DNA of 64,000 bases, from contig CAVRIR010000005.1 in NCBI GenBank assembly GCA_963721305.1, positions 186,001 through 250,000 on the forward strand. Direction: 5' to 3'. The notes under the pieces were generated by a model, which had not been told where the DNA came from, ran no database searches, and worked only from the letters and a program-made list of their open reading frames with translations. The first letter of the stretch is position 1; every line of letters begins with the position of its first letter. Position numbers and translations under genes: made by a program. Of the stretch, positions 17,850 to 26,883 are shown piece by piece. Origin of the DNA: DATAES01 sp963721305 (GTDB taxonomy: Bacteria > Actinomycetota > Acidimicrobiia > Acidimicrobiales > JACDCH01).

Positions 17850-18755
17850 TCAGAAGTACCCCTCGCGCTTGCGATCTTCCATACCCGCCTCGCTGATGCG
17901 GTCGTCGGCACGGGTCGCGCCCCGCTCGGTGATGCGCGTCGCGGCGATCTCCATGATCACGTCATCGACGGTCGCGGCGGACGACTCGACCGCGCCCGTG
18001 CAGGACGCGTCGCCCACCGTGCGGAACCGCACGAGCGCCTCGAACGGCTCCTCGCCGTCCATCAACGTCACGAAGTCGGTCACGGCGAGCAGCATGCCGT
18101 CGCGCCGGAAGACCTCACGATGGTGCGCGTAGTAGATGTCCGGCACCGCGATGCCTTCGTCCGCGACGTACTGCCAGATGTCGAGCTCGGTCCAGTTGCT
18201 CAACGGGAACACCCGGATGTGCTCGCCCTTGCGATGGCGGCCGTTGTAGAGGCTCCACAGCTCGGGCCGCTGGTTCTTCGGATCCCACTGCCCGAACTCG
18301 TCGCGGAAGCTGAACACGCGCTCCTTCGCGCGCGCCTTCTCCTCGTCGCGTCGGGCGCCACCGAACACCGCATCGAACCGGTGCTCCTCGATGGCGTCGA
18401 GCAACGTGACGGTCTGCAGCCGGTTGCGACTGGCACGCGGTCCGGTCTCCTCGACGGCCCGACCTTCGTCGATGGACTTCTGCACCGACGCCACGACGAG
18501 CCTCGCGCCGAGCTCCGCGACCCGCGCGTCACGGAACGCGAGGACTTCGTGGAAGTTGTGGCCGGTGTCGACGTGCATCACCGGGAAGGGCAGCCGGGCC
18601 GGCCAGAACGCCTTTTCGGCCAGCCGGAGCATGACGATGGAGTCCTTCCCGCCGGAGAACAGCAGGACGGGCCGCTCGAATTCGGCCGCGACCTCACGAA
18701 TGATGTGGATCGATTCCGCCTCGAGAGCGCGGAGGTGAGGGAGCTCGTAGGGCAT
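17850..18755 (-). CDS. cysD: Sulfate adenylyltransferase subunit 2
   Basis: 301 residues from the ATG at 18755 (MPYELPHLRALEAESIHII). PP-loop ATP pyrophosphatase fold with LFSGGKDSIVML (about 33-44) and the family segments MHVDTGHNFHEVL, GGARRDEEKARAKERVFSFRD and HIRVFPLSNWTELDIW. The C terminus KREGYF is the usual CysD ending. It forms ATP sulfurylase with CysN. First gene of the operon, 56 bp from the divergent cysQ-like gene, so the control region lies in 18756-18811. Confidence 0.97.
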   Translation of the reverse strand: MPYELPHLRALEAESIHIIREVAAEFERPVLLFSGGKDSIVMLRLAEKAFWPARLPFPVMHVDTGHNFHEVLAFRDARVAELGARLVVASVQKSIDEGRAVEETGPRASRNRLQTVTLLDAIEEHRFDAVFGGARRDEEKARAKERVFSFRDEFGQWDPKNQRPELWSLYNGRHRKGEHIRVFPLSNWTELDIWQYVADEGIAVPDIYYAHHREVFRRDGMLLAVTDFVTLMDGEEPFEALVRFRTVGDASCTGAVESSAATVDDVIMEIAATRITERGATRADDRISEAGMEDRKREGYF

Positions 18756-18811
18756 GGGACTCAAAAGTTGACCAGACAGGTCGCTATTCCCGCAAGGTAG
18801 CGTCGGCCGCC

Positions 18812-19564
18812 ATGCTCGCGGACCAGTTGTCTGACCACGCCGTGGCCGCCGACGTCGCGACGCGGGCGGGCACGGTGCTGCTCGAGCTGCGTGCCCAGGC
18901 CGGAGACACCGCTCATGACTGGTGGTCGTTGCGGGACGAGGGCGACTGGTCGGCACACCGTTTCATCGTCGAAGCCCTGGCCGAGCTGCGCCCGGACGAC
19001 AAGGTCCTGTCCGAGGAGGGTGTCGAGGACCGGTCCCGGCTCGGCGCCGACCGGGTGTGGATCGTGGACCCACTCGACGGCACCCGGGAGTTCGGCGAAC
19101 CGGGCCGGACCGACTGGGCGGTCCACGTGGCGCTGGTCGACGGCGACGGCGAGCCTCTTGCCGGCGCGGTCGCGCTCCCCGCGATGGGGATGACGCTGGC
19201 CACCGATCCTCCGCCGGCGAGCCCGCCTCCGCACGACGGGCCCTTGCGGGTCGTGGTGAGCCGGAGCCGGCCGCCGGCCGTGTCGATGCGGATCGCGGAC
19301 GCACTCGGCGCCGATCTCGTGTCGATGGGATCCGCAGGAGCGAAGGCGATGGCGGTCGTGCTCGGTGAAGTCGACGTCTACGCGCACGCCGGCGGCCAGT
19401 ACGAGTGGGACAACTGCGCGCCCGTGGCTGTGGCGCGGGCCGCGGGACTGCACGCGTCGCGCATCGACGGGCGGCCGCTCGTGTACAACCAGTCGGACCC
19501 GTGGCTTCCCGACCTGCTCATCTGCCGCCCCGAGCTCGCGTCCACCGCCATCGCGGCGGTATGA
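18812..19564 (+). CDS. cysQ: 3'(2'),5'-bisphosphate nucleotidase (CysQ-like, inositol monophosphatase family)
   Basis: 250 residues. Metal-binding motifs of the family are present: SEEG (about 66-69), WIVDPLDGTREFGE (about 84-97) and YEWDNCAPVAVA near the C terminus. CysQ enzymes remove the 3'-phosphate of PAP left over from PAPS use. The position, divergent from cysDNC, supports that role over a general inositol phosphatase. Its stop overlaps the ATG of the enoyl-CoA hydratase (ATGA). Confidence 0.9.
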   Translation: MLADQLSDHAVAADVATRAGTVLLELRAQAGDTAHDWWSLRDEGDWSAHRFIVEALAELRPDDKVLSEEGVEDRSRLGADRVWIVDPLDGTREFGEPGRTDWAVHVALVDGDGEPLAGAVALPAMGMTLATDPPPASPPPHDGPLRVVVSRSRPPAVSMRIADALGADLVSMGSAGAKAMAVVLGEVDVYAHAGGQYEWDNCAPVAVARAAGLHASRIDGRPLVYNQSDPWLPDLLICRPELASTAIAAV

Positions 19565-20418
19565 CCGTCGTCCGTTACGAGGTTGCCGACGGTGTCGGAC
19601 TCGTAACGCTCGACCGTCCGTCCCGGTTGAACGCGTGGACCGGACGGATGAACCACGAGTACCGCGAGGCGATGGCCGCGGCGGAGACCGATCCGGATGT
19701 CCGGGTGGTCGTCGTGACCGGCGCCGGCCGGGCGTTCTGCGCGGGCGGCGACACCGATGCGCTCGAGAAGATCGCGGCCTCGGGCGCCTACGACTCGGGC
19801 GTCGACGTCGAACGACTCGCGACGCCCGGACACGGCGTGCGCGCCCAGTACGAGCACGTGTACGCGTTCCACTACGGGATCCCGAAGCCGATCATCGCGG
19901 CGATCAACGGTCCCGCCGCGGGCGTCGGCCTGGTGCTCGCCTGCTTCTGCGACATCCGCCTCGCGTCGGCGGGCGCGAAGCTCACGACGTCGTCCGGCCG
20001 ATTGGGACTGCCGGCCGAGCACGGGTTGTCGTGGGTGCTGCCGCGACTCGTTGGGGTCGGGCACGCGGCCGACCTGCTGTTCTCGTCACGCGTGATGCTC
20101 GCCGAGGAGGCCGCCGAGATCGGCTTGGTGAACCGCGTCCTGCCGCCGGATGAACTGCTGCCGTTCACCCTCGACTACGCCCGGACCATGGCGGCGTCGA
20201 TCAGTCCCGCGGCAAACGCTGCCGCCAAGCGCCAGCTCTACGCCGACCTCGACCGTGACGTCGGCGAGTCCGCGGCCGACTCCGAGCGGCTGCTCGACGA
20301 GATGGTCGCGCACCCGGACTACACCGAGGGCGTGCGCGCGTGGATCGAGAAGCGCCCGCCGAACTTTGCCCCACTCCACGCTCCCGAGCCGGACTCCGAG
20401 TCGCTTCCAGCGCCATAG
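19561..20418 (+). CDS. Enoyl-CoA hydratase/isomerase (crotonase fold)
   Basis: 285 residues, overlapping cysQ by 4 bp. Crotonase signatures are RPSRLNAWTGRM, the oxyanion-hole segments AFCAGGD and NGPAAGVGL, and GLPAEHGLSWVLPRLVG, where Glu of PAEHG is the likely catalytic acid. It hydrates or isomerises enoyl-CoA in fatty-acid or side-chain beta-oxidation. The last residues (SLPAP) and the TAG stop are encoded by the palindromic repeat at 20391-20441, so the natural C terminus may have been replaced by the repeat. Confidence 0.92.
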   Translation: MTVVRYEVADGVGLVTLDRPSRLNAWTGRMNHEYREAMAAAETDPDVRVVVVTGAGRAFCAGGDTDALEKIAASGAYDSGVDVERLATPGHGVRAQYEHVYAFHYGIPKPIIAAINGPAAGVGLVLACFCDIRLASAGAKLTTSSGRLGLPAEHGLSWVLPRLVGVGHAADLLFSSRVMLAEEAAEIGLVNRVLPPDELLPFTLDYARTMAASISPAANAAAKRQLYADLDRDVGESAADSERLLDEMVAHPDYTEGVRAWIEKRPPNFAPLHAPEPDSESLPAP

Positions 20419-20441
20419 CGCCGGAAATGCAGCAACATTCG
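20391..20441 (+). repeat. 51-bp palindromic repeat, type B, covering a gene end
   Basis: Diverged member of the dispersed family: GGACTCCGAG at the left, core TTCCAGCGCCATAGCGCCGGAA, right end GCAGCAACATTCG. It has the same centre (GCGCCATAGCGC) and the same CAACATTCG right end as the type A copies, but a different stem. The TAG at its centre (20416-20418) is the stop of the enoyl-CoA hydratase gene. Confidence 0.75.
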
Positions 20442-20442
20442 A

Positions 20443-21093
20443 TTACCGGCGGTTGCCCCACTCGTTCCAGTTGGTGATCGAGCGGGCCGGGCGGCGGGTG
20501 GCGACGCCCCAGTTGCCGGTCGGACGTCCGACTGGGAGCAGGGCGGCGATCTCGTAGCGATCTGGGATGCCGCACACCGCACGGACCTCGTCCTCGTGGA
20601 TGCGGTACACGGTCGTCAGCACGGTTCCGATCCCGAGTGCGCGGGCGGCGAGCGCGAGGTTCTGCACCGCGGGATAGACGGAGGCGTAGGTCGGCCCGAC
20701 GTCCATGTCGCCGTCCTCGTCTCTCACCGTCATCGAGATGCGCGGCATCACGACGAGCACCATCGCCGGCGCGGTTCCGATCGTCTCTGCCAGATGACGT
20801 GACGCAGCCCAGTTGCGCTCGTGCCGGCGCTGCGCCTCCGCGTCGGGAAACGGCGGGATCAGCTTCAAGACTGCGGGCTCGTAGCGGTCGTACGCGCGCT
20901 TGTAGATGTCGCCGATGGCGCGCCGCCGCGCCTCGTCCGTCACGACGACGAACTGATACGGCTGGATGTTGCCGCCGCTCGGCGCCTGCACGGCGGCCGC
21001 GAGGATCCTCTCGATCTCGTCGTCGGTGACCGGCTCGTCGGTGAACCGCCGCATCGAGCGCGTCGTCATGATGCCGTCGTAGAGCTCGGTCAC
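20443..21093 (-). CDS. Nitroreductase-family flavoprotein
   Basis: 216 residues from GTG 21093. FMN-binding segments: TTRSMRRFTDEPV near the N terminus, APSGGNIQPYQFVVV (about 37-51) and ALGIGTVLTTV. Such proteins are FMN- and NAD(P)H-dependent reductases of nitro compounds, quinones or enones. Its start overlaps the stop of the acyl-CoA dehydrogenase-like gene (GTGA), so it is the last gene of a four-gene minus-strand operon and probably reduces, or supplies reduced flavin for, an intermediate of that pathway. Confidence 0.88.
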   Translation of the reverse strand: MTELYDGIMTTRSMRRFTDEPVTDDEIERILAAAVQAPSGGNIQPYQFVVVTDEARRRAIGDIYKRAYDRYEPAVLKLIPPFPDAEAQRRHERNWAASRHLAETIGTAPAMVLVVMPRISMTVRDEDGDMDVGPTYASVYPAVQNLALAARALGIGTVLTTVYRIHEDEVRAVCGIPDRYEIAALLPVGRPTGNWGVATRRPARSITNWNEWGNRR

Positions 21094-22245
21094 AGCTGTG
21101 CGGTGTCCGTGTCCAGGCCGAGACGCATGCGTCCGGCGAGCTCGAAGGTGCGCGGCGACGTGATCGCGTGCTGCGTCGCCACGTGCACGTCGCGCAGGAT
21201 CCGCTGCAGCGCGCTGTCCTCGTAGACGGCCGCGCCGCCGGCCGCGGTGTACATGCGGTCGACCACCTGCGCGCCGGTCGTCATCGCATGGGTCGCCGCG
21301 AGGCGTACCACCCGTCGTTGCTCGTCCGAGACCGGATCACCCTCGAGCACGGTCGTCCATGCATCGCCGACGGCGTCGGCAACGAACGCGCGCGCCGACC
21401 ACAACGACGCCTCGGCGATCGCGACGTCCGCCTGTACCGGCGCGCGCTCGGCGAGCGGACGCGAGCTCCCTTGCGGTCGCTTCGTCGCCGCGAGCGCAAC
21501 GAGCTCTTCGATCGACCGCCGAGCGAGGCCGAGGGCGATGGAGGAGACGCCCAACGCCAGCAGACCGAAGAACGAGAAGCGATAGAGCGGACCCTCTTCG
21601 CGCGGGACTGCGCCCGCCAGCGCGAACCATCGGCCGTCGGGCACGAACGCGCCGCGCACCTCGTAGTCCGTGCTGCCGGTTCCCTTCAGTCCGGCGACGT
21701 ACCACGTGTCGAGGATCTCGACGTCCTCGCGGTCGAACAACACGAACTTCGCAGTCGGGCGTTCGCCGTCCCTGCCCTCGACGACGCAACCGCCGCCGAT
21801 CGCCGTGCAGTGCGCGACGCCAGACCCCCATTGCCATCGGCCGTCGACCTCGACGCCGCCTTGGTGGACCCGCTTGCCCCGGCCCATCGGCGCGGCGAGT
21901 CCTCCCGTGATGGCGCCCGCTGGTCCGTACACCTCGGCCGCGTGCTCGGTCGGTAGAAACCCGGCGATGAAACCGGTCGTCATCGCGATCATCACGCACC
22001 AACCAGTCGACGCGTCGTGCGCCGCCAGCTCTTCCATCACCGCGAGCCCTTCAGCCGCGGAGACCTCCGCGCCGCCATAGCGAGCGGGAACGAACAGCTT
22101 GAACAAACCCGCACCAGCGAGCTCGTCGACGATGTCGTGAGGAAGGTTGCGGTTGCTCTCGATCTCCGCGCCTGCGCAGCGCGACCTTCGCACCGATGCG
22201 AGCCGCGGCGTCTTTTGGCACCACGAGCTCGCTTGGCGTGCTCAT
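21090..22245 (-). CDS. Acyl-CoA dehydrogenase-like flavoprotein (HsaA/monooxygenase group), frameshift near 22171
   Basis: About 384 residues after correcting one base. The ATG at 22245 (MSTPSELVVPKDAAARIG) overlaps the CoA-transferase stop (ATGA). The frame then shifts +1 near 22171 into AEIESNRNLPHDIVDEL, the normal family N terminus. Recognisable parts: LFKLFVPARYGG, ASTGWCVMI, GLKGTGSTDYEV (the GTGS segment of this subgroup) and AGGAAVYEDSALQRILRD at the C terminus. This subgroup includes flavin-dependent monooxygenases such as HsaA/HpaB-like enzymes as well as dehydrogenases; which one cannot be decided. Deleting one G at AGGCG gives an unbroken frame. Confidence 0.85.
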
Positions 22246-23406
22246 TCGATACCGAGCTCGCGCAGGACCTCGTCCGTGTGCTCGCCCAATCCCGGCACCG
22301 GACCGCGCGGGCGAGCATCGTCCGCGCTCGAGAACCGCACGGGAGTGGCGACGGCGCGGTGCGCGCCCGACCCGGCGCCCTCGGGCACATCGACGAACGC
22401 GCCCGCAGCGATCGCCTGCGGATCGGCAATGACGTCTTCCGCGGTGTTGACCGGCGCCCACCACACGTCGTGCGCGTCGAATGCCGCGGTGATCTCGTCC
22501 CGTGGTTTCGGCCGCGAAGATCTCGTCGAGCTGCGCAACGAGCTCTTCCGCGTTGTGCCGGCGGTCGCGCGCCGTTCGGTAGCGGTCGTCGTCCAGCCAC
22601 TTCTCGCGATCGATGGCGCGCAGCAGCTTCGGCCACAGCCGGTCGGACTCGACGCCGAGCAGCCAGAACCACTTGCCGTCGGCCGCGCGGTACACGTTGA
22701 TCATCGGATTGGACTGCTCGGTTCGCGGCATCGTCGGGGCCAACTTGCCGAACCGCAACTGGATGCCGAGATCCCATCCAAGGCAGTAGATGCCGGTGCG
22801 CAGCAACGAGGTCTCCACGACCTGGCCTTCGCCAGTGCGTTCGCGCTGCCAGAGCGCGCCCAGGATGCCGGCAAGCGTCGTGATGGCGGTCACGTGGTCA
22901 CCGACACCACCGCGGAACTGCGGCTGCGGATCGTCCGGCGGCACCGCGAGCGCTGCGAGCCCGGACCGGGCCCAGAATGCGCCGACGTCGTAGCCGGCGC
23001 GCCACGTCTCGGGCCCTTCTCGCCCGTAACCGGTCACGGTCGCGTAGACGATCCTCGGATGTGAGGCGCGCACCTGCTCCGGACCGAGCCCGAGTCGCTC
23101 GACCGCTTCGGGGCGCAGGTTCGTCATGAACACGTCCGCTGTCGCGAGCAGGCGCTGCATGGCGTCGCGACCTTCATCGGTCTCGAGGTCGAGGACGACG
23201 GACCTCTTGCCGCGGTTGTCGAGGTCGAACGGCGGAGACGGCATGTCGCCGCGCCCACCCGCGGTGACCGCGAGCATCCGACGCATCGGATCGCCGGCCG
23301 GTCCTTCGACCTTGATGACGTCGGCCCCCCAATCGGCCATGACCCCACCCGCGGCCGGCCCGGCGACCCACACGCCGAGCTCGACGACTCTGATCCCTTC
23401 GAGCAT
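22242..23406 (-). CDS. CaiB/BaiF family CoA transferase, frameshift near 22500
   Basis: Class III CoA transferase, about 387 residues once one base is removed. It begins MLEGIRVVELGVWVAGPAAG, with ADWGADVIKVE, NRGKRSVVLDLE and NLRPEAVERLGLG. The catalytic Asp is in GGVGDHVTAITTLAG, followed by ERTGEGQVVETSLL. The second part, in the +1 frame, gives WWAPVNTAEDVIADPQ and ends LRELGIE. The junction is GGG at 22499-22501 on the coding strand; removing one G restores ETTDEITAAFD. It transfers CoA between acids without a covalent acyl enzyme in solution. It sits 21 bp after the PEP-utilising gene and overlaps the next gene by 4 bp. Confidence 0.9.
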
Positions 23407-23427
23407 GCGCTCAGCCTCGCGCGCGGA

Positions 23428-25083
23428 TCACGCTTCCAAAACGGTGACGGTTCCGGTGTCGCCGTCGACCTCGACCAACGCACCGTCGCGGATCCGCCGC
23501 GTCGCGTCGGTGACGGACACGACACACGGGATGCCGAGTTCCCGGCTGACGATGATCGCGTGACTGAGCGGTGCGCCGACGTCGACGATCACGGCCGCGG
23601 CGGGCACGAACAGCGGCGTCCACGACGGATCGGTGATCGGCGCGACCAGCACGTCGTCCGGCTCGAGCGCGCTCGGATCGTACGAATCGAGCACGACACG
23701 CGCCCGGCCGGTGGCCTTGCCCGGACAGCCCGGGACGCCGGTGAGCACCTCGCCGTCCTGTGCCACCGGCGCGGGCCGGGCGTCCCGTCGGATCCACGTC
23801 GACGGCCGCGGCGGATCACCTTCGAACACGAACGTCGGCTCGAGCACGACCAAGTCGGCGTACGAGTCCTCGCGCCCGCGAATCGCGTCGGTCAAAGCCT
23901 CGGGCGACTGCGCGAGCTGGTCGAGCTCGTCCCATCGCACCATGCCGAAGTTGTCGGCGCGATCGAACACGCCGCGCTCGACGTAGCGGCGGCCGAGCTC
24001 GTGCATGAGGAGTCGCAGCTCGTGCGTGAGCCGGATCGCGTTCGTCTTCGAGCGCTCGCGCCCTGCGAGGAACAGCGGTGCAGCCCGCAACGCGGCCATG
24101 AACTGCCCCTGTGCCTCGGGATCACCTGCGAGCATGGCCACGATCTCCGCGCCGACGCGTTCGCGTTCGGCGGCACGCGCCGCTTGATGGTCGAGCGGCG
24201 CGCCGCTGTTCGGCGTCCTTCGCATCTGTTCGATGGCGACGAGCGCGAGCTCGGGCTCGGTCTCCCACGTGGGCGAACGCATCTCCCACTCGTTCGGACC
24301 GCGTGCGCCGTAGGTGTGCAGGAACTCGCCGAAGCGCACCTTGAACTCGTCGCTGTCGGAGGGGAGCCGCGACAGCTCCCACATCTCGTAGCTCGGAGCC
24401 GCTGACTCGACGTCGCCGAGCCCCGCCATGAGCTTGAGCATGTCGCCCGGCCGGCCGACTGCCGCGCACACCTGCTGGATGACGCCGACGGGCACGGTCG
24501 CGCAGTAGGAGATGAACAGGTGCTGGCCGAACAGGTGGCGGAAGTGCTCGTCTGTCAGAGCGCGCATCCGGTCGACGAGCGCTTCGTCACTGAGCTGCGT
24601 GAGATCCGGACGCTCGGCGCGCAACCGGTCCAGAAGTCGCTCGTCCTCGGCGAGCTCATCGAGCGATTCGGTGGTGAGCACCCAGCCGAGCGTGTGCTGG
24701 ATGCGCTCGGTGTGCGTCGGGCTCTCGTCGGTCGACTGTGGCGCATAGGGCGGCACCCCCGGCATCTCGCCCCACAGCTGGTAGTCGATCGACTCGGCGT
24801 TGAGGCCGGGCGTTCGCACGCCGAGGATCCGGCTGATCGACACATTGAGGTAGCAGTACCCGCCGAAGATGCCGATGATCTCCGTGTTGTCCGGATCGAA
24901 CTCATCTGGATCGAACGCGCCGAACCGCACGAACGCGTCACGCCATCCGTGTTCCGCGTACAGCTTGATGATGTCTCCGCTCAGTGGCGCGACCGGATCC
25001 GGGAAGACCTCGCCCACGTTGCCGCGGGTGAAGATCGGGTAGCGGCGGCTCGGCTTGGAATCAACGATCCACTGGTCGATCAT
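23428..25083 (-). CDS. PEP-utilising enzyme with mobile (swivelling) His domain, no ATP-grasp domain
   Basis: 551 residues. The C-terminal part (about 430-551) is the PEP-utilising mobile domain: GVPGCPGKATGRARVV, then VDVGAPLSHAIIVSRELG with the phosphorylatable His, as in PEP synthase, PPDK and rifampin phosphotransferase. The long N-terminal part (1-420) is mostly helical and polar, with segments such as GIFGGYCYLNVSISR and GARGPNEWEMRSPTWE seen in rifampin-phosphotransferase-like proteins. An ATP-grasp domain is absent, so a partner must supply phosphate, or the protein has another role. By context it may activate the substrate of the downstream CoA transferase and flavoprotein, as phenylphosphate-synthase-type proteins do; this is inference. 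Confidence 0.8.
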   Translation of the reverse strand: MIDQWIVDSKPSRRYPIFTRGNVGEVFPDPVAPLSGDIIKLYAEHGWRDAFVRFGAFDPDEFDPDNTEIIGIFGGYCYLNVSISRILGVRTPGLNAESIDYQLWGEMPGVPPYAPQSTDESPTHTERIQHTLGWVLTTESLDELAEDERLLDRLRAERPDLTQLSDEALVDRMRALTDEHFRHLFGQHLFISYCATVPVGVIQQVCAAVGRPGDMLKLMAGLGDVESAAPSYEMWELSRLPSDSDEFKVRFGEFLHTYGARGPNEWEMRSPTWETEPELALVAIEQMRRTPNSGAPLDHQAARAAERERVGAEIVAMLAGDPEAQGQFMAALRAAPLFLAGRERSKTNAIRLTHELRLLMHELGRRYVERGVFDRADNFGMVRWDELDQLAQSPEALTDAIRGREDSYADLVVLEPTFVFEGDPPRPSTWIRRDARPAPVAQDGEVLTGVPGCPGKATGRARVVLDSYDPSALEPDDVLVAPITDPSWTPLFVPAAAVIVDVGAPLSHAIIVSRELGIPCVVSVTDATRRIRDGALVEVDGDTGTVTVLEA

Positions 25084-25140
25084 GGGCCCCCCTCGATCGA
25101 GTGGCCGGATGGTACCCGTGGCAGGCAGAGTGATCGCAGC

Positions 25141-26748
25141 GTGGAAACAACACAGGACATCTCGCCCGGCGCCTCACCCGACGTCGAGTACGGCTCGTTC
25201 ACTGATCAGGGTCCATGGGTCATCGACCCGGACGCGCTCCCGTGGCGCCGTCGCGTTCCGCAACTGCGCGCCGCCGTGCACGCGTCGCTCCCGGGCCTGA
25301 CCCGCTACCGCCGCGTCCCACCCGGTGGACGCATGGTCATGACCCTGCGCGACCTCGGCGTGCCCGTGGCCATGTGGGCGCTGCGCGAACGAGGCACCGA
25401 CGCATCGATCGCGGGACTGTCGCGGCGGTTGCGCATCGCCGCAGAGCGGCTCGGACCGACATACATCAAGCTGGGCCAGATCATCTCGTCCGGCGAAGGT
25501 ATCTTTCCCGAACCGCTGGTCGTCGAGTTCCGAAAGTGTCGAGACCAGGTTCCGCCCGAGCCGTTCGAGGTCGTTCGCCGCGTCATCGAAGAGGATCTCC
25601 TGCAACCTCTCGACGCGGTGTTCCGAACGATCGACCGGAAGCCCTTGGCTGCGGCATCGATCGCGCAAGTGCACGCCGCGACGCTGACCACCGGTGAAGA
25701 GGTGGTCGTCAAGGTGCAGCGACCGCACGTGCACGACCTTGTTCACCGCGACCTGCGTGTGATGGCCTGGGTTGCGCCGCACCTCGTCGGTCGCATCCCC
25801 ATCGCCGCGCTCGCCAATCCGCCGGCTCTCGTCGAGCTGTTCGCCGAGACGATCACCGAGGAGCTCGACTTCCGGTTGGAGGCCGACAACATGCTCGAGG
25901 TCGCGCACGCGTTCGCGTTGCTCGGCCAGCGCGGCTACGTGATCCCCCGACCGCATCCGACGCTCGTGACGCGACGAGTGCTGGTGATGGAACGACTGCA
26001 CGGGTTCGCGTTCGAAGATGTCGCGGGGATGAAGAACGCCGGGGTCGACACGCACGAAGTGGTGCGCACGGGGATGGTCGGGGGCATGGAGGGCGCCCTG
26101 ATCCACGGCATCTTCCACGGCGATCTGCACGGCGGGAACCTGTTCGTGATGGCGGACGGTCGCACCGCGCTCATGGACTTCGGCATCACCGGTCGCCTGT
26201 CCGAGCCGAAGCGCCTCGCGCTGCTCCGCCTGTTGATCGCGGGATCGATGAACGACGTGCGCGCGCAACTCGGCGCGCTACGCGATCTCGGTGCGCTACC
26301 GCCCGACACCGACCTCGACGCGATCATCGCCGATCTCGGACTCGATCGTCCGCCGGTCGATCCGACGACGATGACCGGTGACGAGCTCGTCGCGGAGCTC
26401 CAACGCACGATCAAGGCGCTGCTCGGCATCGGCGCGAGGATGCCGAAAGAGCTGATGCTGTTCGTGAAGAACATGATGTTCCTCGACGGTGCGATCGCGA
26501 CGCTCGCGCCGGATCTCGACATCTTCGGTGAGATCGCCGAGATCACGATGCACTTCGCCGACACGCACGGCGAGCGCATCGCCGCGGAGCTCGGGCTCGA
26601 ACCCGACGCGTGGCAGCTCGACATGGCCGGGGTCAAGGCCAGCTTCGGGGTCGACGACTCGGTCGAGACGCTCACCTACCGAGAGCTGCAGGAGCGTCGT
26701 GCGATGATCCGCGGGCGCCTCGAAGGGCAGCGCCGCCGAAAGCGCTAG
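25141..26748 (+). CDS. ABC1/UbiB/ADCK-type atypical kinase
   Basis: 535 residues from GTG 25141, preceded by an AT-poor 57-bp divergent region. Family motifs: LGPTYIKLGQIISS (KxGQ), PLAAASIAQVHAA (Ala-rich loop), VVVKVQRP (Lys), ITEELDFRLEADN, FHGDLHGGNLF (catalytic loop) and LMDFGITGRL (DFG). UbiB-family ATPases support quinone and lipid metabolism; in actinobacteria the quinone is menaquinone. The C terminus lacks the paired transmembrane helices seen in E. coli UbiB. The frame continues far upstream, but that region is antisense to the PEP gene. Confidence 0.92.
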   Translation: METTQDISPGASPDVEYGSFTDQGPWVIDPDALPWRRRVPQLRAAVHASLPGLTRYRRVPPGGRMVMTLRDLGVPVAMWALRERGTDASIAGLSRRLRIAAERLGPTYIKLGQIISSGEGIFPEPLVVEFRKCRDQVPPEPFEVVRRVIEEDLLQPLDAVFRTIDRKPLAAASIAQVHAATLTTGEEVVVKVQRPHVHDLVHRDLRVMAWVAPHLVGRIPIAALANPPALVELFAETITEELDFRLEADNMLEVAHAFALLGQRGYVIPRPHPTLVTRRVLVMERLHGFAFEDVAGMKNAGVDTHEVVRTGMVGGMEGALIHGIFHGDLHGGNLFVMADGRTALMDFGITGRLSEPKRLALLRLLIAGSMNDVRAQLGALRDLGALPPDTDLDAIIADLGLDRPPVDPTTMTGDELVAELQRTIKALLGIGARMPKELMLFVKNMMFLDGAIATLAPDLDIFGEIAEITMHFADTHGERIAAELGLEPDAWQLDMAGVKASFGVDDSVETLTYRELQERRAMIRGRLEGQRRRKR

Positions 26749-26789
26749 CTGCTCACGTCACGTCAGCGACAATTCAGCGACAATTCAGC

Positions 26790-26840
26790 GAACTCCGGGG
26801 AGAAACGGGCGCCAGAGCGCCCGTTTCCATCCAACATTCG
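26790..26840 (+). repeat. 51-bp palindromic repeat, type A
   Basis: Begins GAACTCCGGGGAGAAACGGG, centre GCGCCAGAGCGC, ends GTTTCCATCCAACATTCG. It lies between the ABC1 kinase and aldo/keto reductase genes. Immediately upstream is a short direct repeat, two adjacent copies of CGACAATTCAG (about 26767-26788). Confidence 0.9.
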
Positions 26841-26883
26841 CCCTATAGGGTCAGTAGCGCACGAGCGCGTGAGGGGGATGTCC

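Noticed and set aside
17774..17911. N-terminal extension of the CysN frame
   Set aside because: It would translate the palindromic repeat; GTG 17773 places the P-loop at the usual distance from the start.
24520..25140. N-terminal extension of the ABC1 kinase frame by 207 codons
   Set aside because: It is antisense to the PEP-utilising gene and lacks ABC1 similarity; GTG 25141 gives a normal family start.
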